Source: JAZTZP01 sp045637525
GTDB lineage: Bacteria; Bacillota; Clostridia; UBA1381
Assembly (NCBI GenBank): GCA_045637525.1
Contig: JAZTZP010000144.1
Span: 1 to 16,017 of the forward strand
Direction: 5' to 3'
Length of the DNA: 16,017 nt
Part shown: positions 1-8,897 of the stretch, one piece after another
How the letters are laid out: every line of letters begins with the position of its first letter
How positions within the stretch are numbered: the first letter of the stretch is position 1
Made by a program: the position numbers and the translations under genes
The notes under the pieces: model-generated
Database searches by the model: none
What the model was told of the DNA's origin: nothing
Seen by the model: the letters and a program-made list of their open reading frames with translations, nothing else

Positions 1-60
1 CACAGCTTACGCTGTGCCACCTCCCTTTAGGCAAGGGAGGCTTTAGCAAAGCAACCTTAA
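1..60. repeat. Cluster of three consecutive small hairpins (dispersed-repeat type)
   Basis: Three perfect inverted repeats follow one another almost without a gap. They are CACAGC/GCTGTG with loop TTAC (1-16), CCTCCCTT/AAGGGAGG with loop TAGGC (20-40), and GCTTT/AAAGC with loop AGC (40-52). From memory, sequences with the CCTCCCTT-AAGGGAGG core recur between genes in many gut Clostridia genomes, which suggests a dispersed repeat rather than a site specific to this gene. No U-run follows any stem, so an intrinsic terminator is not supported. The element may begin before the window. Confidence 0.6.
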
Positions 61-78
61 CAGCCTATTCATTAGACA

Positions 79-94
79 GATAAACTATAATTTA
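79..94. repeat. 16-bp repeat GATAAACTATAATTTA, 5' copy
   Basis: This 16-mer is identical to the right arm of the hairpin at 15898-15913 on the far side of the five-gene cluster. Here only one arm is present, with no complementary arm nearby. It contains TATAAT (86-91), which could act as a -10 element for the downstream gene, but I see no -35-like hexamer at 16-18 bp upstream. Confidence 0.6.
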
Positions 95-110
95 AAACAA
101 AAAATAAAAA

Positions 111-117
111 AAGGAAA
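111..117 (+). promoter_or_regulatory. Ribosome binding site that decides the start of the first gene
   Basis: AAGGAAA is the only purine-rich Shine-Dalgarno-like stretch before the first gene. It directly abuts the GTG codon at 118, which leaves no room for initiation there. It lies about 12 bases before the ATG at 130, which is long but usable. The ATG at 130 also gives a classic MKK signal-peptide start, so I place the start there. Confidence 0.5.
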
Positions 118-129
118 GTGACAAACTAT

Positions 130-2817
130 ATGAAAAAACGAATTTACAGTTTAATTTTAATATTTGCCTGTGTTTTGTCATATGCTGTCGTGCCGGTAAA
201 TGCGGCAGGCTTAAAAATAACTGAAACGGAGACTAAGGCGGAGCTTTTAGAAGCTATTGGTCTTACAGAGAAAATTGACTTGGCAAAAACATTAACAAAT
301 GCACAGCTTGCGGGATATCTTTTGAAATTTTTCAATATAGACTGTGCCGAGGAAGAGATAAATGAATATGCGCTAAGCTGTGGTATTTTTGATGAAAGTG
401 ATATTCCGGAGGCAGAGCTTGATTATAATATGCTTTGCAAAATGACGGTTTCTGCAATGGGATATGATACAGAGGCAAAAAGAGGCGGCGGATTTCCTAC
501 CGGATATATTAATGCCGCAAACAGACATAATTTTTTAAGAAACACAGGAATACATAATGCTGAAAAAATTACGGGTGAGATGGTTGTAAAGGTGCTTTAT
601 AATCTTCTTTACATTGATATGTGTTTGCATACAATTGCAGACGGAATTGATATAAAAGAAACAACACCGCTTGAAAGTATGGGTATATCGGAAAATGAAG
701 GAATTGTTACGGCGGTAAAAGGACAGACGATGCTTGGAGAAGAAGCAAATTTTGAAAACAGAATCAGTATAGATTCAATAGAATATGTTTGTAATTCAGA
801 GGGACTAAATAATTATTTCGGAAAAAAAGTAGTTTATTATTATGATGAGGATAAAGACGAAATCCTTTATATCCATGAGGACAAAGATGCAACTCTTACG
901 GTTGATGCTTCGATGATTCTTGAAACGGAAGTATCAGGCGGAGTATACAGAGTTACTTATCAGGATTTAAGGGAAAAAGAATATAGATTTGAGGCCGAGC
1001 CTAAGTATGTGAGCTTAAATGGTGAGGCTGTGACGGGTACGGCTGCTCTTAATGCTGTACTTAACTTTGATTACGGTCAGGTTATTTTAGTTGATTATGA
1101 TGATGACGAAGTGTATGACGTTATGATGGTTGAAGAATACGAAAATTATTTCGTTAAATTCCATGGTACAGAGGTTATATATGACAGATTTACTTCAAAA
1201 GAAATAGTTTTTGATTTTGAAGAAGAAGACTATAATTATACATTTATAAAAAACGGCGTTCCGGCAAGCTACGAAGATATTGCTGAAAACAGCGTTATTT
1301 CGGTATATAAAGATACGTTGGGCGAAAACATAAAGGTTTACATTTCAGAGAGCAAAATTATGGGTAAATTTGAATCGTCAAATGTTGGTGACGACGGCAG
1401 AACAAAGATGATTATTGACGGTTTCCCATATTATACAACAATTGATTTATCAAATGTGAGCCCGGGAGATACAACAACATTCTATTTTGATATAAACGGA
1501 AACGTTGCAGGATATGACGCAACAAATGTTGTAAGAACTCTTGATTACGGATACCTTGCAAACTTGTATTTAGATGAAGATACCGAGGCTGTTACGGCAA
1601 AAATCTTTACTAAAAACGAGGGAATGATATACCTTCGCGCAAAGGATGATACTTTGAGCGTTACCTGCAAGGGTGAGGGTAAAAAATACAGCATGGCAGG
1701 TCTTAAAAATGATTTTGGCGGCGGTCATCTGTTTAACGCAGACGGAACTTTTGTTCCGCAGCTTGTTCAGTTTTCTTCAAACGGAAGCAATATCACAAGA
1801 CTTATTATTTCTCCGCCTATGTCAGAGTATAACGAGGAGGCAGACTATTTCCAGCAGGCGAATGCGGCAGACAGTGCGCAGTATGGAGAGGCTAAGCTCG
1901 GACGTTTTGCGGTAGATACGACGCCTGACAGCGGTACGTGGGTTGTGGCTGTGCCGAGTGCGGAAAATGCCGGTCAGGAAAAAGGATATGTATCCGGCTA
2001 TGCGCTTGCTTCACGGTCGGAGTATACATGCAGATTTTACGATGTTGATGATTTTCTGACTGCAAAGGTTGTAGTAGTAGAAATAGCGTCAGCAGACAGA
2101 ATAACAAATCCCAGTTCTCTCGACAGAGGTATAAATTTATCTGTTATCGAGAGTATAAAGCTTAGAGAGGTTTATGATGAGGAAGAAGCGGAATTAGAGA
2201 AATTCTGGGAGGTTAAAATCGGACACCAGGGGTCGGTTAAGACTTATACCATAAAATATCAGAAAAACGGCCTGTTTTTAGGTGAGATGTATAAATCCGG
2301 TGCAGCTGTTCAACTGGAAACAGCGTCTAACGGTGAAAGAATATTGATTGATACCGATGTAGACCCAAACAGCAGTAATATGTTTTTGCATGCGGGAGAT
2401 GTGGGACAGATTGTTGTAGTTGACGGAAACATTGTTGCTTTTCGAAGATGGTATGACCATGATAAAAACCTGATGCCGTGCTCTCATGTGGATGGCAGAC
2501 CGGTGGTGGGCTACAGTATTTCGCATTTCGGCGGCTCGCTGGCTGAAGGAACGTTCGGCTACGGTGAGGTTACAAACATTTCATCAAGGGTTGTAATAGT
2601 AGACATAACAAATAACAATATCCCGGACACAAATTCGATGAAAGCCGATATGGGCAAGGCGGTATATCCGCTGACAGCGCCTGAAGTAGAGGGATATATT
2701 TATGACTCGGAAGAAAAAACCGTCGAGCCGGCAACCATCAGGGATATCCGCATAGGCGATAAGATAGTGTTTGGTTATGTCTATTTCAAATTTGATTCTT
2801 TTGTTGTTATAAGATGA
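130..2817 (+). CDS. Secreted surface protein with degenerate SLH-like N-terminus, function unknown
   Basis: A protein of 895 residues from the ATG at 130. A GTG four codons earlier (118) is in frame but lies against the ribosome binding site. Residues 1-25 form a signal peptide (MKKRIYSLILIF..., cleavage near VNA|AG). Residues about 55-165 resemble degenerate SLH repeats: helical segments, a GYD...GGFPTGYINAA stretch, then ITGEMVVKVLYNLL where a normal SLH domain has ITRxE. The usual DxxxHW signature is missing, so wall binding through this region is uncertain. The remaining ~730 residues are acidic and beta-rich, with recurring patterns of the type GDTTTFYFDINGNVAGYD, known from other uncharacterised SLH-associated proteins of Clostridia. 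No catalytic motif or transmembrane anchor is evident. The next gene starts 29 bases downstream, so the two are probably cotranscribed. A structural, scaffold or sensing role at the cell surface is inference. Confidence 0.8.
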   Translation: MKKRIYSLILIFACVLSYAVVPVNAAGLKITETETKAELLEAIGLTEKIDLAKTLTNAQLAGYLLKFFNIDCAEEEINEYALSCGIFDESDIPEAELDYNMLCKMTVSAMGYDTEAKRGGGFPTGYINAANRHNFLRNTGIHNAEKITGEMVVKVLYNLLYIDMCLHTIADGIDIKETTPLESMGISENEGIVTAVKGQTMLGEEANFENRISIDSIEYVCNSEGLNNYFGKKVVYYYDEDKDEILYIHEDKDATLTVDASMILETEVSGGVYRVTYQDLREKEYRFEAEPKYVSLNGEAVTGTAALNAVLNFDYGQVILVDYDDDEVYDVMMVEEYENYFVKFHGTEVIYDRFTSKEIVFDFEEEDYNYTFIKNGVPASYEDIAENSVISVYKDTLGENIKVYISESKIMGKFESSNVGDDGRTKMIIDGFPYYTTIDLSNVSPGDTTTFYFDINGNVAGYDATNVVRTLDYGYLANLYLDEDTEAVTAKIFTKNEGMIYLRAKDDTLSVTCKGEGKKYSMAGLKNDFGGGHLFNADGTFVPQLVQFSSNGSNITRLIISPPMSEYNEEADYFQQANAADSAQYGEAKLGRFAVDTTPDSGTWVVAVPSAENAGQEKGYVSGYALASRSEYTCRFYDVDDFLTAKVVVVEIASADRITNPSSLDRGINLSVIESIKLREVYDEEEAELEKFWEVKIGHQGSVKTYTIKYQKNGLFLGEMYKSGAAVQLETASNGERILIDTDVDPNSSNMFLHAGDVGQIVVVDGNIVAFRRWYDHDKNLMPCSHVDGRPVVGYSISHFGGSLAEGTFGYGEVTNISSRVVIVDITNNNIPDTNSMKADMGKAVYPLTAPEVEGYIYDSEEKTVEPATIRDIRIGDKIVFGYVYFKFDSFVVIR

Positions 2818-2846
2818 TGAAATGATTACAGGAAGGACGGATATTT

Positions 2847-5714
2847 ATGAATAATACAAAAAGACTTGTTTCGGCTTTGCTGTCTGCGGCAATGGTACTT
2901 CCCTGCTTTGGAGCATACGCGGAGGATGCACCCGGTCTTACAAAAACGGTTGAGCTTACACCGGATAATGTTGTTTACGGAAGAAACTATGTTGCATCGG
3001 TGAGCCCGAATGACAAGCACATTAAACTACATGTAAACTCAATAGATTCAGCAGAAGCATACCTGAACTTTTCATTCGCAGGCTTTGAGAATATTCCGAA
3101 TGTTGACGCAATAACGGGTATAGACTTTGAATCAACGCACGGTGTCAGCATTTCAAGAGGGAATGGAAGCTTTTGGTTTGCGACAGAGCTTCCGGAACAA
3201 ATGCCGGAAGACGGTGACTATATTGCTCTTGAAAAGAATGCGGAGAACAAATATGAAGTTTATGACAGTGAGGCTGTAAAAACGGTGATTCCGTTTTTTG
3301 AATACGTAGCAACTTATACGGACCTAAACAGAAACTGGGCACTAAGCGATGACGCATATGAGGAACTGAGTGAATATATCGGCGGCAGTGAAATAGTTTC
3401 ACTCTCCTCCGATAAAAAGCTTGTTATAAAAAATCCGAATATTTCAAAAAATTACGGCGGAAGAATGTTTAATTTCATATTTAACAGTGACGGAACTCAT
3501 TCAATGCCGGTTGATAATTTAACAGCGACAAATACACAAGTAACCCAAACGATTCGTTTTAAGCTTACGGATAAAAAGGCGTGTAACATCACCGGTGCAT
3601 GGGATTCCGGCGTTACGGTTATTGAAGCTTTGCAGGCGGCTAAAAAAGAGGACGGCAGTGCAGATCTTGCATTTATAATGCACGGAGGATCAAATACAAA
3701 TAATAATTTCAAAACCTCAAAGCTGTATGTTACATATGATATTAAAAAGCTGTTTGAAATAGATTTAAAAAACGCTTCCTCGGCTGCGGATATAAGTGAG
3801 ACGGTTATGGAATATAACGATTATATTAATGCTGATTTAAATGCATTATCCGATATGAGCGAGGCCTGGGAGGAGCTTTACAGCTGGAAATCAGAGGCTG
3901 ATGAGGCTGATTTCACTTTTTCTAAGGTAAAAGAGCAGTTTGATTTGATTACAGGCAACCTTGTGGTTAAATATTCATTCGTTTCATACGGTACAACCGG
4001 TGAGTACAGCGATGTTACCGCAGGCGGACTTTCATATACTTTTAATGACGGTAAGGAATATACATCGGAAGATACATATTCAGTGTACTTCGGCTTTAAT
4101 GTAAAGGATATTGAAAGTACAATGACTGTTTCGGCAGGCGGTGTTTCGGTAACTATTGATTCAGATGCCGGAAAAATTACCCTTTCGGCAGGTGATGAGG
4201 AGCAGACGGCGGATATTTCGCCAGATTTTGACGGATACGTTGCCATTAAGCTTTTAAAGGATAAGGGCGTAAGCGTTACTGCGTCAAATGAGAGCGAAAG
4301 AACAGTGCTTAGCGTTTCGCCGGAGAATTTTGCCTATTCGGCAGGCGGTGTTTCGGTAACCGCCGAAGACGGAGGAAAATTTGGTGAGTTGAGTGTACAG
4401 CAGTATACCGATAATTTCGAAAAATCAGCAACGGAAAAGCTTGATGCAGTTATGTCTCTTTTAACGGAACAAAAAAGACAGGAGGCTATTGACTCTTTTG
4501 ATTCTGCAAAAACCGAGGCTGAACAGATGTCGGACGGAATTGCAAAAAATGAATTGAATATGTATATCATGATGCTTTCGGCAAAGATTGAATATGCCAA
4601 GCAGGAGCAGAATAAGGCGAATGCAGAAGAGGCGATAGCAAAGGCTTTAAATTCAAAGAAATATGAGGATTTAACTGCGGCGGCGGAGCTTGTTGAGCTT
4701 GTTACCGATGAAGAATTATCGGCAGATGTTAAAGCAAAGCTTATGGCTGCTGAAGCTGAATTTGCAAAGATTCTTCCTCTTATTACAAGCGTTGTGATTG
4801 AAGGCGTATGGAAGACAGGAAATACTCTGACCGCAAAAATAACAATGGAGGATAATTGCGGAAACGGCGACGGATATGAGCTTATGTGGCTTGTAAACGG
4901 AGCAGAGAGCAACGAAACAGGCGAAAGCTTTAAGGTTTTAAATTCTCATGCAGGAAAGAAAATAGTACTCCGTGCATATCCTAAGAATAAAAACGGAGCA
5001 AAGGGCGAGCCGAAAGAAAGCTTGCCGGCAAGGATTCAGAGCGTAATCACCGGCGGCGGTGGCGGCGGCGGTACCGGCGGTGGCGGCGGACGCGGAAGTT
5101 CCGGAAATATCGGGGCAAGCGTTTCTTTGGGAAGCGCAACCTCTCCGACAGAGCCTGTTAAGTCAGAAGAAAAAACAGAGCCGTCCTTTAAGGATATTTC
5201 GGGACACTGGGCAGAGGAGACCATTAATAATATGATGAAAAAGAATATTATTAAAGGCATAAGCGAAGATGAATTTGCACCTGATAAGAATATCACAAAG
5301 GCTGAATTTGCGGCTATAATTTTAAGAGCCTTAAATAAGGAAACAAAGAAATACGCCGGAGAATTTGAAGACGTTTCAGCTTCTGACTGGTATGCTGATA
5401 CGGTTGCGGCTGCATACAAGCTCGGCCTGGTGAGCGGCTCAGAGGGATTATTTAATCCGAACAGCAATATCACAAGGCAGGAAATGGCAAAAATTCTCGT
5501 TGTAGCATATGAAATTAAAAACGGAGAAATCAAGGCAGAGGAAAATGCCGCATATACAGATTTTTCGGATATTTCGGATTGGGCGAAGGATTTTATAAAC
5601 AAAGCATTTGCGGCAGAGCTTATGAAAGGTGATGACAGCGGCAGATTTAATCCTTCTGCCGGTGCAACAAGAGCAGAAGCTGCAACAGCTGTTGAGAGAT
5701 TTATAAATAAGTAA
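2847..5714 (+). CDS. SLH-anchored multidomain surface protein with carbohydrate-binding-like N-terminus
   Basis: A 955-residue protein; its ATG follows AGGAAGG by 10 bases. Residues 1-25 are a signal peptide (cleavage near AYA|ED). Residues about 33-298 form a beta-rich domain sharing landmarks with the last gene's N-terminus (DAITGIDF, then TSKLYVTYDIKK); its layout recalls DNRLRE/CBM96-type binding domains. Next come a helical module (300-370), a beta-sandwich of possible concanavalin/LamG type (371-521), long helices likely to coil (522-642) and an Ig-like domain (about 645-730, IEGVWKTGNTLTA...WLVNG). A glycine-rich linker (736-752) leads to three SLH domains at 781-830, 840-893 and 903-955, with FKDISGHWA, ITKAEFA, FNPNSNITRQEMA and FNPSAGATRAEA. 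SLH triplets bind pyruvylated secondary wall polymer, so this protein should be anchored to the cell wall. No catalytic domain is recognised. A substrate-binding or scaffolding role beside the lyases is inference. Confidence 0.88.
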   Translation: MNNTKRLVSALLSAAMVLPCFGAYAEDAPGLTKTVELTPDNVVYGRNYVASVSPNDKHIKLHVNSIDSAEAYLNFSFAGFENIPNVDAITGIDFESTHGVSISRGNGSFWFATELPEQMPEDGDYIALEKNAENKYEVYDSEAVKTVIPFFEYVATYTDLNRNWALSDDAYEELSEYIGGSEIVSLSSDKKLVIKNPNISKNYGGRMFNFIFNSDGTHSMPVDNLTATNTQVTQTIRFKLTDKKACNITGAWDSGVTVIEALQAAKKEDGSADLAFIMHGGSNTNNNFKTSKLYVTYDIKKLFEIDLKNASSAADISETVMEYNDYINADLNALSDMSEAWEELYSWKSEADEADFTFSKVKEQFDLITGNLVVKYSFVSYGTTGEYSDVTAGGLSYTFNDGKEYTSEDTYSVYFGFNVKDIESTMTVSAGGVSVTIDSDAGKITLSAGDEEQTADISPDFDGYVAIKLLKDKGVSVTASNESERTVLSVSPENFAYSAGGVSVTAEDGGKFGELSVQQYTDNFEKSATEKLDAVMSLLTEQKRQEAIDSFDSAKTEAEQMSDGIAKNELNMYIMMLSAKIEYAKQEQNKANAEEAIAKALNSKKYEDLTAAAELVELVTDEELSADVKAKLMAAEAEFAKILPLITSVVIEGVWKTGNTLTAKITMEDNCGNGDGYELMWLVNGAESNETGESFKVLNSHAGKKIVLRAYPKNKNGAKGEPKESLPARIQSVITGGGGGGGTGGGGGRGSSGNIGASVSLGSATSPTEPVKSEEKTEPSFKDISGHWAEETINNMMKKNIIKGISEDEFAPDKNITKAEFAAIILRALNKETKKYAGEFEDVSASDWYADTVAAAYKLGLVSGSEGLFNPNSNITRQEMAKILVVAYEIKNGEIKAEENAAYTDFSDISDWAKDFINKAFAAELMKGDDSGRFNPSAGATRAEAATAVERFINK
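4130..4360 (+). repeat. In-frame 24-bp direct repeat inside the SLH-protein gene
   Basis: The same 24 bases occur at 4130-4153 and 4337-4360, 207 bp (69 codons) apart and in the same frame. Both encode SAGGVSV (residues 429-435 and 498-504) in the beta-sandwich region. Flanking sequence has diverged, so this is either a remnant of an internal duplication or a locally conserved strand. Confidence 0.7.
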
Positions 5715-5727
5715 GAGGAGGGCAAAC

Positions 5728-8700
5728 ATGAAAAAAATAATTGCTTTATTACTAAGTGTTATAATGCTTATGCCGGCATTTACCATGCAGGCTTTTGCGG
5801 CAGATTATACAGCTGAAGAAAAAGAAGCGGCAGAACAGCTTTTTCAGTACTTAAGTCCTTCAGACGAAAGAGTTGCCGATGTTTATAAAGCGTATAAGGC
5901 AAAGGATTATAAAAATGCACTTATACTTTACAGAAATTATTTTATAGATAAATTAAGAGCGAAAAACGTTGGTCAGTTCGGATGGCATGATTCCAATATT
6001 GCCGCAACTTTTTTGGGTATGGCAGATATTCTTGTAGGACGAATTACGACTGAGGAGTTTGCCACTTTGTATGACGACAGAGAACATTATAATTATCTGG
6101 ACTGGTGGGGCGATCCCGCTGAGGCAAAGCCCATAAACTGGCTTGGAGGCATGGATGTGCCTGCGTATGCGCAGGATTCCGGTCAGGGACATGAAATACA
6201 TTTCAGACATCTTAACAAGCTTGGCGGAGCATTCTGGGCAAATAACGGCGATGAGATTTATATAAAAAAATATTTGCAGATTCTTGACGATTTTTGTGTA
6301 AATCATAAAAAGGTTACAGATCAGTATCTGATTGACAATCCGAGCTATGAACCGGACGCACGTTTCTGGATGACGGGCGGAAAATATGCACAGGGATATT
6401 TGTGGCGTTTTGCAAGATTGAATGATACTGCAAGAAATATTGCATATTTTGCAAAGCTGTTACCGGGAATAAGAGACGGCAAAAAGCCTGAATGGGCAGA
6501 TGTCGGCCTGCCTGTTGAGGGAAAGCTTGATGAAGCGGATTATGAGATTTTTGACCATGTGGTTATTGCACATTATGCATATTCTGTAATAACAGATCAT
6601 CTTGAATCGATACAAAACGTTTTAAATGACGGATTTTTGATTACCAATCAGCACAGTGAAGGTGTTATTACCTTTGCAAGAATGAGAGAGCTTTTTGATG
6701 AGTTTTCGCCGCTTTTAGAGCAGTATGATGAAAGACTTACGCATGCAATGAGTGCATTGTCGGAAGGCTCTGTATTTGCTGACGGCTCTTTGGCGGAAAC
6801 AAGCTTAAACTATAACATCGGTACAATAGAAGGATATGCAGAAATAGTTACCTGGACGGAGACTGCTGCGAATGGCGTGCCGGAATATGCAAGGAACTTC
6901 GGAGATGCTGTGAGGAATTGGGACAGACTTGTGTATGCATACAGAACTTCAACCGGTTATATGCCGCACGTAGGTAACGGCGGAAATACTCAGGAGTCCG
7001 CACCTATATGGCGTGATGAAAAAGCTTATGAAAAGAGGTTAGCAGAGGTTAATATAGATGAAAATGCAGATTATACTTCTGTTTATCTTCCTTTCGGAGG
7101 GTATGGAACAATGCTTTCGGGAAGAAATTTACTGGAGGATATGTCTCTTAATTTCTTTAATAACAATAAAAAATCAACAGGACACACATCTCAATATACA
7201 AATGCTGTAACGCTCACAGCATACGGCAGACCGCTTATCGCAACAGGCGGAACACCATGGTACGGAGAGGGATTTGCCCCTGAGAGTCAGATTGACTTTT
7301 ACGAAATTTTAAATGAATATTTTGTGGAAGGTTCGACATATAAGGGCTCATCGCTTATTGTAAATGGTCAGAATCAGGCACGACCGACAAAAGATTCAAC
7401 AGGTATTTTAGAGTCAAACTGGATGGCAGGAAAAAACTTTGATTTTGCGGACGGAGTATGGGACGGAGGCTATGCAAGCGACGGAAAGACGGTAAAATCC
7501 GCCATTCATAACAGAAGCTTTATATTTGTAAAACAGGCAGGCTTGTTTATTGTTGAGGATGAGACTGAAAATTTAACAGCTTCATCAAACAAATATTCGC
7601 AAATCTGGAGAATGCCTTGTTATTCGAAAGAGGTAAGCGGATATACCGGCTTTACAAACGAACAGGTTGAGCTCGATTATGAAAACAATGTCTTTAAAAC
7701 AACTGATACAACAGGACCTAATGTATGGATAAGTGACTTTTCGGCTGAGGAGCTTGAGTATGTAAAATACTACGGACAGCTTGAGCCGAGAGCAATTGGC
7801 TGGTCGAGAGGCGGAACCGGCGAAGAAAGACTTCCGGCGGCAGACGTTCATATAAGCTGGACGGACGAAGCAAAAGAGACAACAAAGGTTGCGTCTGTCC
7901 TTGACCCGGTTAAAAATACGGATACCCCGTATAAATCAAAAACAGATTTATCCGATAAAGAAAAGGGATTGACTGCTTTTGAGTATGTTACCGAGGATGA
8001 TATAAAAATAACTTATTATTCATCTTGCGAGCCTCAGGAATTGGTTCATGGCGATATTAAAACGACTGCTGAGCTGTTATTAATAGTTGAGCAGGAGGGA
8101 GAACCTCTTAATGCAGTTGTTATGGGTGCAGAAAAGGTAATAATCGGCGAAAAAGAGCTTTTGTGTGATGCAAATGGGTTTGAATTTACTGTTTCCGATG
8201 AAAATGCAGAGATTTTAAATACTATCTCGGTGCCTACATATTTTAAGTGGGTAGACAGGGAAGACGGCTCATATTATCCGCAGTATAATTCTATACCGGA
8301 TGCTGAAGTAAATGCAGTAATTGCGAATATGAGCGATAAAATTAATGCGCTTCGGATTCTTACTTACAGTGATTCACGTTATCTTATTGCATATTCCGAC
8401 AGGCTTGTTGAAGAGATTAAAGCGTATTTACCTAATTTCCCGGTTATGCCGAGCGATAAGATAATGCAGGAATATGTAAATATTGTTATTTCTTTCATAA
8501 CGAAAAACGTTGAAATTGCCGAGTATTATAAAAAAGGCGAATATTCCGACAGGCTTATAAATGTGTTTAAAGCATTATTTGACGAATGTGCACTATACGC
8601 TGCGGAACATCGCGGAACACCGGCATATTATAATCAATATAAGGCGATTATGCAGTCAATAATCGACAGCTCAAAGAGATTAAGCGACAGTAACGTAAAC

Positions 8701-8748
8701 ATCACAGAGTTTGAGGCAAAACTTAGTGAGATTGAAAATATAAATTAA
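5728..8748 (+). CDS. Secreted heparinase II/III-family protein, probable polysaccharide lyase
   Basis: A 1006-residue protein; its ATG follows AGGAGG by 6 bases and lies 13 bases after the previous stop. Residues 1-25 are a signal peptide (cleavage near AFA|AD). An N-terminal helical part has the AL.LYRNYF pattern seen before heparinase II/III (alpha/alpha)-toroid domains. Three motifs match known catalytic positions of the fold: N307-Q-H309 (neutralising Asn/His), Y362 in DGSLAETSLNYN (352-363, catalytic Tyr) and H486 in GHTSQYTNAVTLTAYGRPLIATGG-like sequence that opens the beta-sandwich domain. The second His and the Asp of the usual HxHxD are replaced. The last ~150 residues are helical and unassigned, and there is no SLH or LPXTG anchor. 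The family cleaves uronate-containing polymers (heparan, alginate, other glycuronans) by beta-elimination; the substrate cannot be read from sequence. It is a distant paralog of the last gene. Confidence 0.85.
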   Translation: MKKIIALLLSVIMLMPAFTMQAFAADYTAEEKEAAEQLFQYLSPSDERVADVYKAYKAKDYKNALILYRNYFIDKLRAKNVGQFGWHDSNIAATFLGMADILVGRITTEEFATLYDDREHYNYLDWWGDPAEAKPINWLGGMDVPAYAQDSGQGHEIHFRHLNKLGGAFWANNGDEIYIKKYLQILDDFCVNHKKVTDQYLIDNPSYEPDARFWMTGGKYAQGYLWRFARLNDTARNIAYFAKLLPGIRDGKKPEWADVGLPVEGKLDEADYEIFDHVVIAHYAYSVITDHLESIQNVLNDGFLITNQHSEGVITFARMRELFDEFSPLLEQYDERLTHAMSALSEGSVFADGSLAETSLNYNIGTIEGYAEIVTWTETAANGVPEYARNFGDAVRNWDRLVYAYRTSTGYMPHVGNGGNTQESAPIWRDEKAYEKRLAEVNIDENADYTSVYLPFGGYGTMLSGRNLLEDMSLNFFNNNKKSTGHTSQYTNAVTLTAYGRPLIATGGTPWYGEGFAPESQIDFYEILNEYFVEGSTYKGSSLIVNGQNQARPTKDSTGILESNWMAGKNFDFADGVWDGGYASDGKTVKSAIHNRSFIFVKQAGLFIVEDETENLTASSNKYSQIWRMPCYSKEVSGYTGFTNEQVELDYENNVFKTTDTTGPNVWISDFSAEELEYVKYYGQLEPRAIGWSRGGTGEERLPAADVHISWTDEAKETTKVASVLDPVKNTDTPYKSKTDLSDKEKGLTAFEYVTEDDIKITYYSSCEPQELVHGDIKTTAELLLIVEQEGEPLNAVVMGAEKVIIGEKELLCDANGFEFTVSDENAEILNTISVPTYFKWVDREDGSYYPQYNSIPDAEVNAVIANMSDKINALRILTYSDSRYLIAYSDRLVEEIKAYLPNFPVMPSDKIMQEYVNIVISFITKNVEIAEYYKKGEYSDRLINVFKALFDECALYAAEHRGTPAYYNQYKAIMQSIIDSSKRLSDSNVNITEFEAKLSEIENIN

Positions 8749-8755
8749 TGTTTAT

Positions 8756-8805
8756 ATGGGAACCTCTAAAAATTCCCCGCACGCTGAATTATTAGAGATT
8801 CCCAT
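8756..8805. repeat. 50-bp hairpin repeat with 14-bp arms
   Basis: Arms ATGGGAACCTCTAA (8756-8769) and TTAGAGATTCCCAT (8792-8805) are complementary at 13 of 14 positions and enclose a 22-bp core containing TTCCCCGCACGC. It starts 8 bases after the stop of the upstream gene. No U-tract follows, so terminator activity is doubtful. The palindromic layout and position between genes suggest a short non-autonomous dispersed element. Confidence 0.65.
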
Positions 8806-8806
8806 G

Positions 8807-8897
8807 TGAGAGTGGAGTGTTGAGAGTGGAGTGTGGAGTTATACAGATAATACTTTAAATTATCACAACTAATTTCATTATTCACATTCAACACTCC
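8807..8897. repeat. 91-bp element: 14-bp tandem repeat plus inverted ends
   Basis: TGAGAGTGGAGTGT occurs twice in perfect tandem (8807-8820 and 8821-8834), followed by a partial GGAGTT. GGAGTGTTGA (8814-8823) is the exact complement of TCAACACTCC (8888-8897), and the pairing continues imperfectly inwards. The interior is AT-rich with no reading frame of note. It sits next to a different hairpin element, so the two have probably been inserted or assembled side by side. Confidence 0.65.

Noticed and set aside
86..91. TATAAT as a confident promoter for the first operon
   Set aside because: It is part of a repeated 16-mer and no -35-like hexamer lies at a suitable distance, so it stays only a possibility.
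118..129. GTG at 118 as the start of the first gene
   Set aside because: The only Shine-Dalgarno-like sequence (111-117) touches this codon, leaving no spacing, and the signal peptide begins naturally at the ATG at 130.
5052..5100. Glycine-codon-rich GGC/GGT tract as a functional DNA repeat
   Set aside because: It is explained by a flexible glycine linker between the Ig-like domain and the SLH domains of the surface protein.
5036..5725. 229-codon open frame on the minus strand opposite the SLH domains
   Set aside because: It is Ser/Ala/Pro-rich, lies fully within a well-supported SLH gene, lacks a domain, and its proline run is the reverse of the glycine linker. It is a shadow frame. The antisense frames at 4334-4912 and 3878-4246 are rejected for the same reasons.
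5728..8748. Assignment of the third gene to one specific lyase family or substrate (heparin, alginate, ulvan)
   Set aside because: Fold-level motifs are visible, but family-defining residues cannot be established by eye, so only the heparinase II/III superfamily level is claimed.
8756..8805. Rho-independent terminator after the third gene
   Set aside because: The stem is long enough, but it has a 22-base loop region and no following U-tract.
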